Shown here in pieces: positions 36,044 through 43,374 of a stretch of DNA of 64,000 bases. Position numbers and translations under genes: made by a program. Under the pieces are notes generated by a model, which saw only the letters and a list, made by a program, of their open reading frames with translations, did no database searches and was not told the origin of the DNA. The DNA comes from Polyangiaceae bacterium (lineage in GTDB: Bacteria; Myxococcota_A; Polyangia; Polyangiales; Polyangiaceae): the NCBI GenBank assembly GCA_013361525.1, contig JABFXY010000054.1:1-64000 (forward strand), in the 5' to 3' direction. Each line of letters begins with the position of its first letter. Position 1 is the first letter of the stretch.

Positions 36044-36696
36044 TCGCGCTGTACCGGCTCCTTCGCTCGCGCGCCGCGCGCATCGCCGGCGTCGCGACCG
36101 CCGCGGTGGTCACCGTCGTCATCGTCGCAGCCCGCCCGACCCCGCTAGAAGCGGCGGCGTTCCACGCGACGTGCGACGGCGAAGACCACCGCGACGATAT
36201 CGGCGCGACGCTCGAGAAGCGCGCGGGCTTCGAAGTCCTCGCCGACGTGTCGCTGTCATCGAAAGTGGAGGACAAGCTCCACGCGATCGCGCACCGCTAC
36301 AGCAAGAAGACCGGAAAGTCGTTCGTCGTGACGAGCGGCACGCGCGACCCCGACAACCAGGCCGAGCTCATCTATTCGAAGCTCACGGCGGGTGAAGACA
36401 TCCTCAAGCTGTACAAGGACAAGAGCGCGGTCGCCGAGCTCGTGCGCGTCTACGACCAGGCGCGCGAAAAGAAGCAGACGCGTGCCTCCGCGGTGGCGGC
36501 GATCGCCGCTGCGATCCGCGCTCAGATGAAGCGCGGCATCTTCATCTCCGCCCATCTGAAGGCCGGGGCCGCCGACGTGCGGAGCTCGACGATGAGCCCG
36601 ACCGAGAAGCGCACGTTCGCCGAGATCGCAAACGACGTCGGCTGGGACGTGATGCTCGAGTCGACGCCTCCGCACTTTCATTTGCAGCTGCAGTGA
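36040..36696 (+). CDS. M15-like (LAS family) peptidase-like protein, membrane-anchored or secreted
   Basis: 218 aa from GTG 36040. One N-terminal hydrophobic segment (AGVATAAVVTVVIVAARP) serves as anchor or signal. The C-terminal half carries zinc-peptidase features of the D-Ala-D-Ala carboxypeptidase/LAS superfamily: SAHLKAGAADVR near 168 (H-x6-D pattern) and PPHFHLQ near 213 (H-x-H). The upstream TSGTRDPDNQAELIYSKL also fits these peptidoglycan enzymes. It may trim peptidoglycan cross-links. It overlaps the DUF2914 lipoprotein gene, consistent with a cell-wall pair. Confidence 0.8.
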   Translation: MIALYRLLRSRAARIAGVATAAVVTVVIVAARPTPLEAAAFHATCDGEDHRDDIGATLEKRAGFEVLADVSLSSKVEDKLHAIAHRYSKKTGKSFVVTSGTRDPDNQAELIYSKLTAGEDILKLYKDKSAVAELVRVYDQAREKKQTRASAVAAIAAAIRAQMKRGIFISAHLKAGAADVRSSTMSPTEKRTFAEIANDVGWDVMLESTPPHFHLQLQ

Positions 36697-36717
36697 CGTC
36701 GAGCGGCGGGTCGGTCG

Positions 36718-36924
36718 CTAGTGCGCGACCCCGCCGCAGTGCTGCTTGTGCCTGCGCTTGTGATCGTGGTCGTGCGCGCATTTGCCCTCGACGAGCTCCT
36801 CTAGGAGCTCTTCTCCCTTCTCCTGCGCGCGCATGTGGAGGTCGACGCCGTCCACGCAGCACGCGCTCGGCGCGACACTGAGCGCGAGCAAGCTGAAAAC
36901 GAGCCCCAAACGAGCGTTCTTCAT
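36718..36924 (-). CDS. Small His/Cys-rich secreted protein
   Basis: 68 aa with GGAG nine bases before the ATG. Signal peptide GLVFSLLALSVAPSACC; the Cys pair could be lipidated, though the site is not a perfect lipobox. The mature part has a Glu-rich helix (EKGEELLEELVEGKC), and the tail is dense in histidine (AHDHDHKRRHKQHCGG), a probable metal-binding end. Convergent with the peptidase gene (21 bp between stops). Function unknown; envelope metal binding is inferred from composition. Confidence 0.7.
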   Translation of the reverse strand: MKNARLGLVFSLLALSVAPSACCVDGVDLHMRAQEKGEELLEELVEGKCAHDHDHKRRHKQHCGGVAH

Positions 36925-36993
36925 CCCATTTTCTCCTCTCGGCAGCGGGTGGAAGTGGCACGCGGCCTGCAGCTACGTCGCTCCGAGGTTCGG

Positions 36994-37542
36994 ATGCAAA
37001 AGCTGTCGGTTGGCATACTCCGCGCGTCGACCATCGTTGCGTTTTCAGCCTGCGGGTTCGACGAAGCGCTCGCGCCCGACGAGGGCGAAACCCCAGGTCC
37101 CGACGCCGTGACAGCCGAGGTCCCGGCGCCACGAGCCGAGGTTGCGCCGGTACAACGCGCGAGCGCTGGGCCGAGTGTCGCCGTCGTGTCGTCGGAGCCG
37201 GCAAAGCCCACGATCACGCAGCAGCCGGACCCCATGTTCGATCGCATGAGCTTCCACGCGAAGCTGATCGAGCGGCTCCGCAACATCGACCGCAGGCTCA
37301 AATCATTGAAGAGCGCTGCCGAAGTGGGACAGGCAGACGCAGAGCGCGAGCCTTCGTATTTCCAGCCGCTGGCGACGCTTCGCGGATCCATCGACAAGGA
37401 CCAGCTCGAGCTCTCGATGATCCCCGAGGGCGCGTGGTCGGAATCGCGAGATCGAATCGATGCGGACGTCCACGAGCTGGAGGAGGCGATCGCGCGTGTC
37501 GAGTCCGAGATGGGCGTGATGGACGGGCCGAGCGGTCTCTGA
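36994..37542 (+). CDS. Predicted lipoprotein with helical C-terminal domain
   Basis: 182 aa from ATG 36994 (GAGG seven bases upstream). The longer upstream frame overlaps the divergent His/Cys-rich gene and lacks a signal. Lipobox FSACGF near residue 20. A Pro/Ala-rich linker (to about 75) is followed by a charged helical bundle (HAKLIERLRNIDRRLKSLKS and SRDRIDADVHELEEAIARVE). It may be a periplasmic structural or binding protein. Family not recognised. Confidence 0.75.
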   Translation: MQKLSVGILRASTIVAFSACGFDEALAPDEGETPGPDAVTAEVPAPRAEVAPVQRASAGPSVAVVSSEPAKPTITQQPDPMFDRMSFHAKLIERLRNIDRRLKSLKSAAEVGQADAEREPSYFQPLATLRGSIDKDQLELSMIPEGAWSESRDRIDADVHELEEAIARVESEMGVMDGPSGL

Positions 37543-37548
37543 GCCACG

Positions 37549-37764
37549 TCACACCAGGTTGAGGACGACGCCCAACGCCGACGACAACACGAGGACAATC
37601 GACGCGACCTTCATGATCGGCGCGCGATCCCTTCGCCAGCGAGCCTCGACCTCGGGGTCGCGCGACACGCGCACGTAGCCGAAGGCCTGGAGCATCATCA
37701 GGAGGCCGCAGACCAGCGTGATCGCGGGAAAAACGGCTTGGTAGTCGCGTAAGAACTGTCGCAT
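37549..37764 (-). CDS. Small two-helix membrane protein
   Basis: 71 aa. Two hydrophobic helices (FPAITLVCGLLMMLQAFGYV and IMKVASIVLVLSSALGVVLN) are separated by a charged loop (RVSRDPEVEARWRRDRAP). No known family seen. Its stop lies 6 bp from the stop of the convergent lipoprotein gene. Confidence 0.65.
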   Translation of the reverse strand: MRQFLRDYQAVFPAITLVCGLLMMLQAFGYVRVSRDPEVEARWRRDRAPIMKVASIVLVLSSALGVVLNLV

Positions 37765-37835
37765 CGGCGCCTCGACTCTTCCTTACGGAACGATCGGCGC
37801 CTCCTATCGACAGATCCGGGGCCCAGGGCCCTCGG

Positions 37836-38285
37836 CTACGATTTGGCGAGCTGTCCCGACTTGGCGAGCTTCGCCACCTCTTCGAAACCGCCGATGTACG
37901 TGCCGCGGACGTACACGTAGGGCGTGTCGTAGCGCTTTGTCTCGCGGATCAGCCGCGGCTCGAATTCGCGGTTGTCGGGATCGTCGAGGTCGATCATGCG
38001 CGGGACCAGCGAGGCCTCGCGGAAGAGGTTCATCGTGAGCGCGCTCTTGTCACACGTGCGACGGCCGTAGATCTGCGCGGGTAGCCCCTCGTCCCCCAGC
38101 GGCTTTTCGAGCGGCGTGGACGGGCCGTCGACGGTTTGCGGCGAGAACGGATCGGGCGACGGCGGCGGGTGGGGCACGACCTCGAGCCTGCGTCGAGGCG
38201 CCTTGCGGAACCGATCGAGGAACCGGTCCCCCTTGTCGAGCGCCCGGTCGATCCTGTCGATCCACGAGGTTTTCTGCGCAGTCAT
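37836..38285 (-). CDS. Glutaredoxin-like protein
   Basis: 149 aa from ATG 38285. A basic, probably disordered N-terminus (DRFRKAPRRRLEVVPHPPPS) is followed by a thioredoxin-fold domain. The active-site-like motif is RRTCDKS (Cys78 and Ser81, a CxxS monothiol form), then SLVPRMIDLDDPDNREFEPR, the cis-Pro strand KRYDTPYVYVRGTYIGGFEE and a closing helix. TPYVYVRGTYIGG matches the glutathione-binding TVP/GG part of glutaredoxins. It may reduce mixed disulfides or handle iron-sulfur clusters as monothiol glutaredoxins do. Confidence 0.82.
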   Translation of the reverse strand: MTAQKTSWIDRIDRALDKGDRFLDRFRKAPRRRLEVVPHPPPSPDPFSPQTVDGPSTPLEKPLGDEGLPAQIYGRRTCDKSALTMNLFREASLVPRMIDLDDPDNREFEPRLIRETKRYDTPYVYVRGTYIGGFEEVAKLAKSGQLAKS

Positions 38286-38424
38286 GGCGCACACCTTAAT
38301 GCTGAGCGCGCTCGGTTGCTCCGATGAAAAAAAGAGCACCGTCCCGCGCGTTGCACGATCGCTTGCTTCGGATAGCCTTTGCTGTGGTGCTGCGCGGCCT
38401 TCTGCGCGGCTCCAACGAGGACAC

Positions 38425-39105
38425 GTGGAGATTCTTTTCGTTCGCCACGGGCAACCCGAATGGGCCCGAGGTGATGCGCCGCAGATGGATCCGGGGCTGA
38501 CCGAGGTCGGCGTTCGTCAAGCTGCCCTCGTCGCGGAGCGGCTCGGCACGCGCGGGGCGGGGGAGATCGTGACGTCGCCCGCCAAGCGCGCCCGCGAGAC
38601 GGCGGCGCCGTTCGCGAGCCGTCTCGGCGTCGAGCCTGCCGTGGTCGACGACCTGCTCGAGCTGCGCTTGCCGGATTGGACGAACCTCTCGCTGATGGAG
38701 GTCGCGAGCAAGTTTCGCGAGGCGCGGGCACGTGAGCCGCACGCTTGGTGGGACGGCATGCCGGGCGGCGAGAGCTTCCGCGCTTTCGCGCAGCGTGTCC
38801 GCGCGGGCATGCTCCAAATGTTGGCCGCTCGCGGCATCCGCCTCGTCGACGAAGAGCACGCGCCGATCTTCTCGGTCGAAAAAGATCTCGGCCGCGTCGT
38901 CGTCTTCGGCCATGGCGGCACCAACACGGTCGCGATGACCGTGCTGCTGGGTATGCCGTGCGTCCCCTGGGAGTGGGAGCGCTGCGCGCTCGGCCACGCG
39001 GGTTTCCTTCGTCTCAAAGCCGTTCCTCTCGGGAAGGGTCACATCTTCAGCCTTCGTTCCTTCAACGACCTCGAGCACCTGCCACGCGACCTTCGCACGA
39101 TATGA
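38425..39105 (+). CDS. Histidine phosphatase family protein
   Basis: 226 aa from the GTG at 38425, which has GAGG four bases upstream and puts the catalytic motif at the usual place (EILFVRHGQ, His8). Longer starts would overlap the divergent glutaredoxin gene. Other family residues: SPAKRARETA and the second His in VVVFGHGGTNTVAM near 161. A phosphohydrolase of unknown substrate. Its TGA overlaps the ATG of the following lipoprotein gene. Confidence 0.9.
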   Translation: MEILFVRHGQPEWARGDAPQMDPGLTEVGVRQAALVAERLGTRGAGEIVTSPAKRARETAAPFASRLGVEPAVVDDLLELRLPDWTNLSLMEVASKFREARAREPHAWWDGMPGGESFRAFAQRVRAGMLQMLAARGIRLVDEEHAPIFSVEKDLGRVVVFGHGGTNTVAMTVLLGMPCVPWEWERCALGHAGFLRLKAVPLGKGHIFSLRSFNDLEHLPRDLRTI

Positions 39106-40208
39106 AAAGCACCAGCCGTTTGGGGTGCGCGCCTTGGGCGCGAAGTCTGCGCCGTCCATTCACCTTGGCCGGATGCGCCGTGGTCGCGCTCGCGGCCTCG
39201 GGTTGTCAGTTCTTCTTCCCGATGCCGACCGAGCCGGACTTCGAGATGGAGGCTCCGGCCACCAACGCCGTCCGCACGACCGGCGTACCGTTCGAGGAAG
39301 GCGAGGTCATCGAAGCGCGGGTCTTCGTCGAAGACGTCGCGGCCGGCAGCGTCACGTTGAAGGTCGGAAAGAAGTGCATGGCCGACGGCAAGCTCGCGTT
39401 GCCGGTCAGCGCCGAGGGGCAGATGGGCGGGCTCCTCTCCTTCTTCGGATCCGGCTCGGCCGACACGTTTGCGCTCATCGATCTCGACGCGAGCACGCCG
39501 CTCGAAGCGAAGTGGGACCTCGAGGTCGACGACAAGCGGACGTTCCTTCAGCTCGACTACTCGTCGGGTCGCTACCGCATGCATCAGCTGCGCGAGCTCC
39601 CGCACAAGCGGCCTGCGAACTCGTACAAGCGCGTCGATCTCAAGACCGAGCAGACGCCGCACGACGGTCACTCGCTCCTCGGTTACCTGCGCCGCTGGGA
39701 GCCGCCCGAGGGGACGCGAGGGTTTCTCTACCTGGTGCTCGGACGAAACCTGCTCCGCACCGACGTGACGTTCACCGGGCGCGAGCGGCTGAAGACGGGG
39801 CTCGGTGAGCGTCAAGCCGTCCGAATCGACGGCGTCGCGACGCGGGTGCTCGAAAAGACGCTCGAGCCGTCGACGAGCCACCCGTCGAGGCCGTTCACGC
39901 TTTGGCTCACCGACGACGCCGAGCGCGTTCCGCTGCGGCTCGTGGTCGGGACGGAGCTCGCGGAGCTGACGGTCGATCTCACGAAGCACTCGAAGGTGGC
40001 CGTCCCCGCCGGGGAGCCGACGGAGTGCCTCGATCGTGTGGACAAACACGCGCTCGCGAAGGCGCGCGGCCCGCGAAAGAAAGGCGTCAAGCGCACCGCC
40101 AGGCAGGATGCAACTCGCCAAGAAACGACCCACCAGGACGAATCGATCGCACCCATCTTCGACGCCGCGAGCATCGAGCCCGCCGACGGTTCCATCGACA
40201 AGCCCTAA
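39102..40208 (+). CDS. DUF3108-like predicted lipoprotein
   Basis: 368 aa from ATG 39102, overlapping the preceding stop (ATGA). Signal and lipobox: LAGCAVVALAASGCQFFFP. The body is beta-rich with strands such as EARVFVEDVAAGSVTLKVGK, KWDLEVDDKRTFLQLDYSSG and SRPFTLWLTDDAERVPLRLV. The last one (W-x-T-D-D-x-x-R-x-P-L-R) is characteristic of DUF3108 outer-membrane-associated proteins. A long charged tail (from about 305) is probably disordered. Function unknown. Confidence 0.8.
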   Translation: MKSTSRLGCAPWARSLRRPFTLAGCAVVALAASGCQFFFPMPTEPDFEMEAPATNAVRTTGVPFEEGEVIEARVFVEDVAAGSVTLKVGKKCMADGKLALPVSAEGQMGGLLSFFGSGSADTFALIDLDASTPLEAKWDLEVDDKRTFLQLDYSSGRYRMHQLRELPHKRPANSYKRVDLKTEQTPHDGHSLLGYLRRWEPPEGTRGFLYLVLGRNLLRTDVTFTGRERLKTGLGERQAVRIDGVATRVLEKTLEPSTSHPSRPFTLWLTDDAERVPLRLVVGTELAELTVDLTKHSKVAVPAGEPTECLDRVDKHALAKARGPRKKGVKRTARQDATRQETTHQDESIAPIFDAASIEPADGSIDKP

Positions 40209-40258
40209 TCGGCTTCGGCGCGTCCACGAACGCGCGTTGTGATCTATTCTGGTTGGCC

Positions 40259-41470
40259 GTGCTTCGCCCCGAGCTCTTGATCGGCTTCGACGCGATCGTC
40301 GCTATCGAGGATGCGTGGCGTGGTCTGTACGAGCGATCCGGTGCGAGCTTTTCGATGAGCCCGACGTGGCTCTCGGCGTGGTGGCGCGCGATGCACGACG
40401 CGCCCGTCGATCCGTTCGGCAAGCGCACCGGGTTCGGCGTCGGGCTCCGCGACGAACAGGGCGAGCTGCGCGGGCTCGCTTTGTTTTGCAGGCGCTGGGC
40501 GCGAGTCGCAGCCGTGCCGCGGTTGCGTCTCGACATCCTCGGGTCCGGCGAGCCGAAGGCCGACGAGGTCTGCACCGACTACGCGACGGTGCTCGCCGCG
40601 CCGGAGGATCGCGACGACGTCGCGCGCGGGCTGGTTGCCGCGCTCCTCGGAAACGGCGCGCTCCGTTGGGACGACGTCGTCCTGCCGATGATGAGGCGGG
40701 ACGATCCGATGTTGGATGCGCTCGTGCGCGCGTTCGTGCGCCGCGGGTTGGACGTCGATCTCGCGCGAACGGGCACCTCGACCATGGCGACGCTTCGGCC
40801 CACCTTCGACGCGTACCTCGCGTCGCTCCCGAAGAAGCACCGCTACGCGATAAAGCGCAGCGTCTCGGACTTCGAATCGTGGGCGGCAGGGCTCGGCGGC
40901 CACACCTTCGAGCGCGTCGATCGACCCGCGGATCTCCCGCGCGGTCTCGAGACGCTGATTGCGCTGCACGCCGCTCGATGGGGCGCTTCGCACCTCTTCA
41001 CGAGCCGCCGTTTTCATCGGTTTCACGAGGAGGTCACGCGCAGCATGATCGAGGGTGTCGACGCCAAGCTCGATCTCTGGATCCTCCGCGCGGGCGAGCG
41101 TCCGGTTGCTGCGCTCTACAACATCGCCGCCGGACGAACCGTCAGCAACTACCAGGCGGGCCGCGTGATGGATCTTCCGCGTGGAATCAAGCCCGGCATC
41201 GTCGCCAACGTGTACGCGTTGAAGCAAGCGATCGCCGACGGTTTTACGGAGTACGACTTCTTGCCCGGAGAAGCTCTCTACAAGCACCAGCTCGGCAACG
41301 CCGAGCTCCCCGTCGTCACGCTGCGCGTCTCGCGCAGCGACGCGCGCGCCGTGGGCCTCGACTTGTTGACGAGCGTCGTTCGTCGGGCGGCCTGGTCGAT
41401 AGACAGCGCCCCGCGTCGCAGCCGCGGAGACGTCCCGCCCACCCACGAAGCGAGCGCCGGGGGTGACTAG
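40259..41470 (+). CDS. FemAB/GNAT-type (Acetyltransf_6) transferase
   Basis: 403 aa from GTG 40259. The 'acetyltransferase involved in cellulose biosynthesis'/FemAB-like double-GNAT layout can be seen: SMSPTWLSAWWRAMHDAPV near the N-terminus, then YLASLPKKHRYAIKRSVSDF, then WILRAGERPVAALYNIAAGR, TVSNYQAGRVMDLPRGIKPG and DFLPGEALYKHQLGN. These proteins move an acyl or aminoacyl group in polysaccharide, lipid or peptidoglycan modification. Cytoplasmic or membrane-associated. No polysaccharide genes lie beside it, so the substrate is open. Confidence 0.87.
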   Translation: MLRPELLIGFDAIVAIEDAWRGLYERSGASFSMSPTWLSAWWRAMHDAPVDPFGKRTGFGVGLRDEQGELRGLALFCRRWARVAAVPRLRLDILGSGEPKADEVCTDYATVLAAPEDRDDVARGLVAALLGNGALRWDDVVLPMMRRDDPMLDALVRAFVRRGLDVDLARTGTSTMATLRPTFDAYLASLPKKHRYAIKRSVSDFESWAAGLGGHTFERVDRPADLPRGLETLIALHAARWGASHLFTSRRFHRFHEEVTRSMIEGVDAKLDLWILRAGERPVAALYNIAAGRTVSNYQAGRVMDLPRGIKPGIVANVYALKQAIADGFTEYDFLPGEALYKHQLGNAELPVVTLRVSRSDARAVGLDLLTSVVRRAAWSIDSAPRRSRGDVPPTHEASAGGD

Positions 41471-41471
41471 T

Positions 41472-41486
41472 CCGCCCGAAGGGCGG
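41472..41486 (+). terminator. Short stem-loop after the FemAB/GNAT-like gene
   Basis: Perfect hairpin CCGCCC-GAA-GGGCGG beginning two bases after the TAG stop. There is no T-run, so this may be a weak or factor-assisted terminator for the upstream gene. Confidence 0.5.
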
Positions 41487-41500
41487 CCAAGTGACAATGA

Positions 41501-41608
41501 AGGGGCTGTTCAGACTTCCGCGTTCGGCTCGGCGTTCGGCCCGGCCTTCACTTGCGCGCGTCAGCGCGGGCCGGGCCGAATGCGGAGCCGAAACTTGGGA
41601 CAGCCCCT
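41501..41608. repeat. Long imperfect inverted repeat between convergent genes
   Basis: Three blocks pair in register across a 22-base loop: AGGGGCTGT (41501-41509) with ACAGCCCCT (41600-41608), TTCGGCTC (41523-41530) with GAGCCGAA (41585-41592), and TTCGGCCCGGCC (41535-41546) with GGCCGGGCCGAA (41569-41580). The two inner blocks have equal 4-base gaps on both sides. The right end overlaps the stop codon of the 59-aa peptide gene. It could be a bidirectional terminator for convergent genes or a palindromic element. Confidence 0.75.
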
Positions 41609-41786
41609 AGAAGCGGCGACGTCCGAACCCGGGAGCCGGACCGAGCCTCAGCGCGGGGAGCTCGGTGCTCGGCGTGATCGACCTCACGTAGACGACCGTG
41701 ATGTCGTCGTCATCATCGCCGCGCAGCTCGTCGGCAGGGACGGTCTCACGCTCTTCGATCTCTCTCGTACGTTCTTCGTTCTTCAT
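41607..41786 (-). CDS. 59-aa acidic small peptide
   Basis: Starts at ATG 41786 with a strong GGAGG eight bases upstream; the longer frame lacks a comparable site. The N-terminal half is very acidic and helix-prone (NEERTREIEERETVPADELR then GDDDDD), the middle is a strand (ITVVYVRS), and the tail is Pro/Gly/Arg-rich (LRLGPAPGFGRRRF). An acidic leader and a distinct tail resemble a RiPP precursor layout, but no modification enzyme, protease or exporter gene is adjacent, so this is speculative. It lies 132 bp downstream of a lipoprotein gene on the same strand. Confidence 0.6.
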   Translation of the reverse strand: MKNEERTREIEERETVPADELRGDDDDDITVVYVRSITPSTELPALRLGPAPGFGRRRF

Positions 41787-41918
41787 GACGATCCTCCAGC
41801 GGATCGCCGCAGGTCGTCTAAAGCCCCAAAAGTTTGAGCAGCAACGATTGTTCGTTCTGAGGCTCGAACGGCTGAGAGCTGAGGTGCCGACGCCGCGCAA
41901 GGCTGCGTCGCGTCCACC

Positions 41919-43298
41919 TCAGTAGAACAAGAACGGCCACCAATTGAGCATCGGCCCGCCTTCGGCGTCCGTCGCCTGGTTGCCGCGTCCGGGCATGCTC
42001 TGGCCCATGTAGACCATCCACCCGCCGCCGCAGTCACCGTGCTCGGCCTCGTACGCCTCGGTGAGCGCCGACGTAAAGGTCGTGGTCGCGTCCTCACCGT
42101 TCGGGCCGCCGCCGAGCCCGTAACCTTCGCAGCTCGAGAGCGCCTGTATCGACGAGTAATAGTCGTATTGCGACCGCGCGTTCGCGGGAAAATGCACGTT
42201 GCCGCAAGCTGCGCCCCAACCCGCCACATCGAACGGATCGCCGGGCCACAGCGCGGCGCTGACCATTCTGTCAGCCGCAGGACGCTCGACGCAGAGCCCC
42301 GGATCGTACGAGCATGCATAGAGATCGGGCGATGAAAGCCCGAAGCGCGTGTCGAGGTCGAACCCATAAAAGCGCGTCGCATTGTCGCGAAGATAGGGGA
42401 TCGAAAACCGGAGGTTCTCTTGCGCGTGTCCGGCTGCGTGTGTGCCGCAGCCCACGCCGCGCGTCTTGTTGATCTCCTGCATTCGCACGCTCACCGAGCA
42501 CGTCACGCGGTGTGACGGGTCGTAATAACAACCGTTGGTGCAATCGTTGAAGCTGCCGGCAACGGGCTCGAGGTCTTCGTCGTAGACCTGCACGTGGCTC
42601 TGGTTTTCGTAAATGTTTCGCACGCCGGACTCGGCCGAGATCCAGAGCTCGTTCACGAGGCCGCGTTCGAAGAGCTCGCACATCGTGAGAAACTCGCCGG
42701 GTGCGTCGGGGTCTTCGTAGCCGAGGCGCGGCGCGAACCCTTCGGTGAAGAGCTCGCCGACGTCCCAGCCATTGGGCGTCTCCGGCGGCCAGAAGTCGGG
42801 ATAGGCGGCGCCGCTCGGGTCGCGCAGGTCGACGACTTTGTCGATCTGATATTGGAGGAACGGCTCGGCGTTCGGATCCGAATATCCGTGGTAGCGGCTG
42901 CCTTCCGCGAATGCCGCGACCAGCCCCGGCAAGAGCTCCTCGATCGATTGGATCTCGGTCTCGGGCTTGTTCACGACCTCCAGCACGAGGACGCGCGGCT
43001 CGATCCGCACGAGCTCTGCGTGGTGCTCGCGAAGCCACGGATGCGAGTTATTGGGCGCCATCCCGTTCGGCCACACGAGCTCTTCGCTCCCGCCCGAGCC
43101 GCCCTCACCGGTGCCTCCGGCTCCGCCGGTGTCGGTGCCACCGCCGCCATCGGCGTTTTGGCCACCTCCTCCATTCGTCGCCGCGCCACCCGTCTGACCC
43201 GTCGGTTGGTCGTCCCCCGAATCGGAGCACCCCGCGAGGGCCGCGAACGATGTGGAAACGAAGAGTGCGGCGGCCCACCGCAGCGGTGCGCGAAGCAT
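41919..43298 (-). CDS. Predicted lipoprotein, unknown family
   Basis: 459 aa. Lipobox ALAGC after a hydrophobic signal, then a Gly/Thr-rich spacer (about 27-72). The globular part begins WPNGMAPNNSHPWLREHHAE, the start of a domain seen in secreted myxobacterial proteins. It has many cysteines (NDCTNGCYYDPSHRVTC, GVGCGTHAAGHAQENLRFSI) and a compact WPFLFY end. GTHAAGHAQ might suggest a metal site but is not a known motif. Surface location inferred; no function assigned. Confidence 0.75.
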   Translation of the reverse strand: MLRAPLRWAAALFVSTSFAALAGCSDSGDDQPTGQTGGAATNGGGGQNADGGGGTDTGGAGGTGEGGSGGSEELVWPNGMAPNNSHPWLREHHAELVRIEPRVLVLEVVNKPETEIQSIEELLPGLVAAFAEGSRYHGYSDPNAEPFLQYQIDKVVDLRDPSGAAYPDFWPPETPNGWDVGELFTEGFAPRLGYEDPDAPGEFLTMCELFERGLVNELWISAESGVRNIYENQSHVQVYDEDLEPVAGSFNDCTNGCYYDPSHRVTCSVSVRMQEINKTRGVGCGTHAAGHAQENLRFSIPYLRDNATRFYGFDLDTRFGLSSPDLYACSYDPGLCVERPAADRMVSAALWPGDPFDVAGWGAACGNVHFPANARSQYDYYSSIQALSSCEGYGLGGGPNGEDATTTFTSALTEAYEAEHGDCGGGWMVYMGQSMPGRGNQATDAEGGPMLNWWPFLFY

Positions 43299-43374
43299 GG
43301 ACGACGGATATCAGAGGCCGTCCCGGAACCGAAGCTGGCAGGCATCCCCGGCGTGCGGTAGGCCGTTCACTTCT

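Noticed and set aside
38116..38424. Longer start for the second histidine phosphatase
   Set aside because: It overlaps the divergent glutaredoxin-like gene and adds a non-domain N-terminus. The GTG at 38425 has GAGG and places RHG at the usual position.
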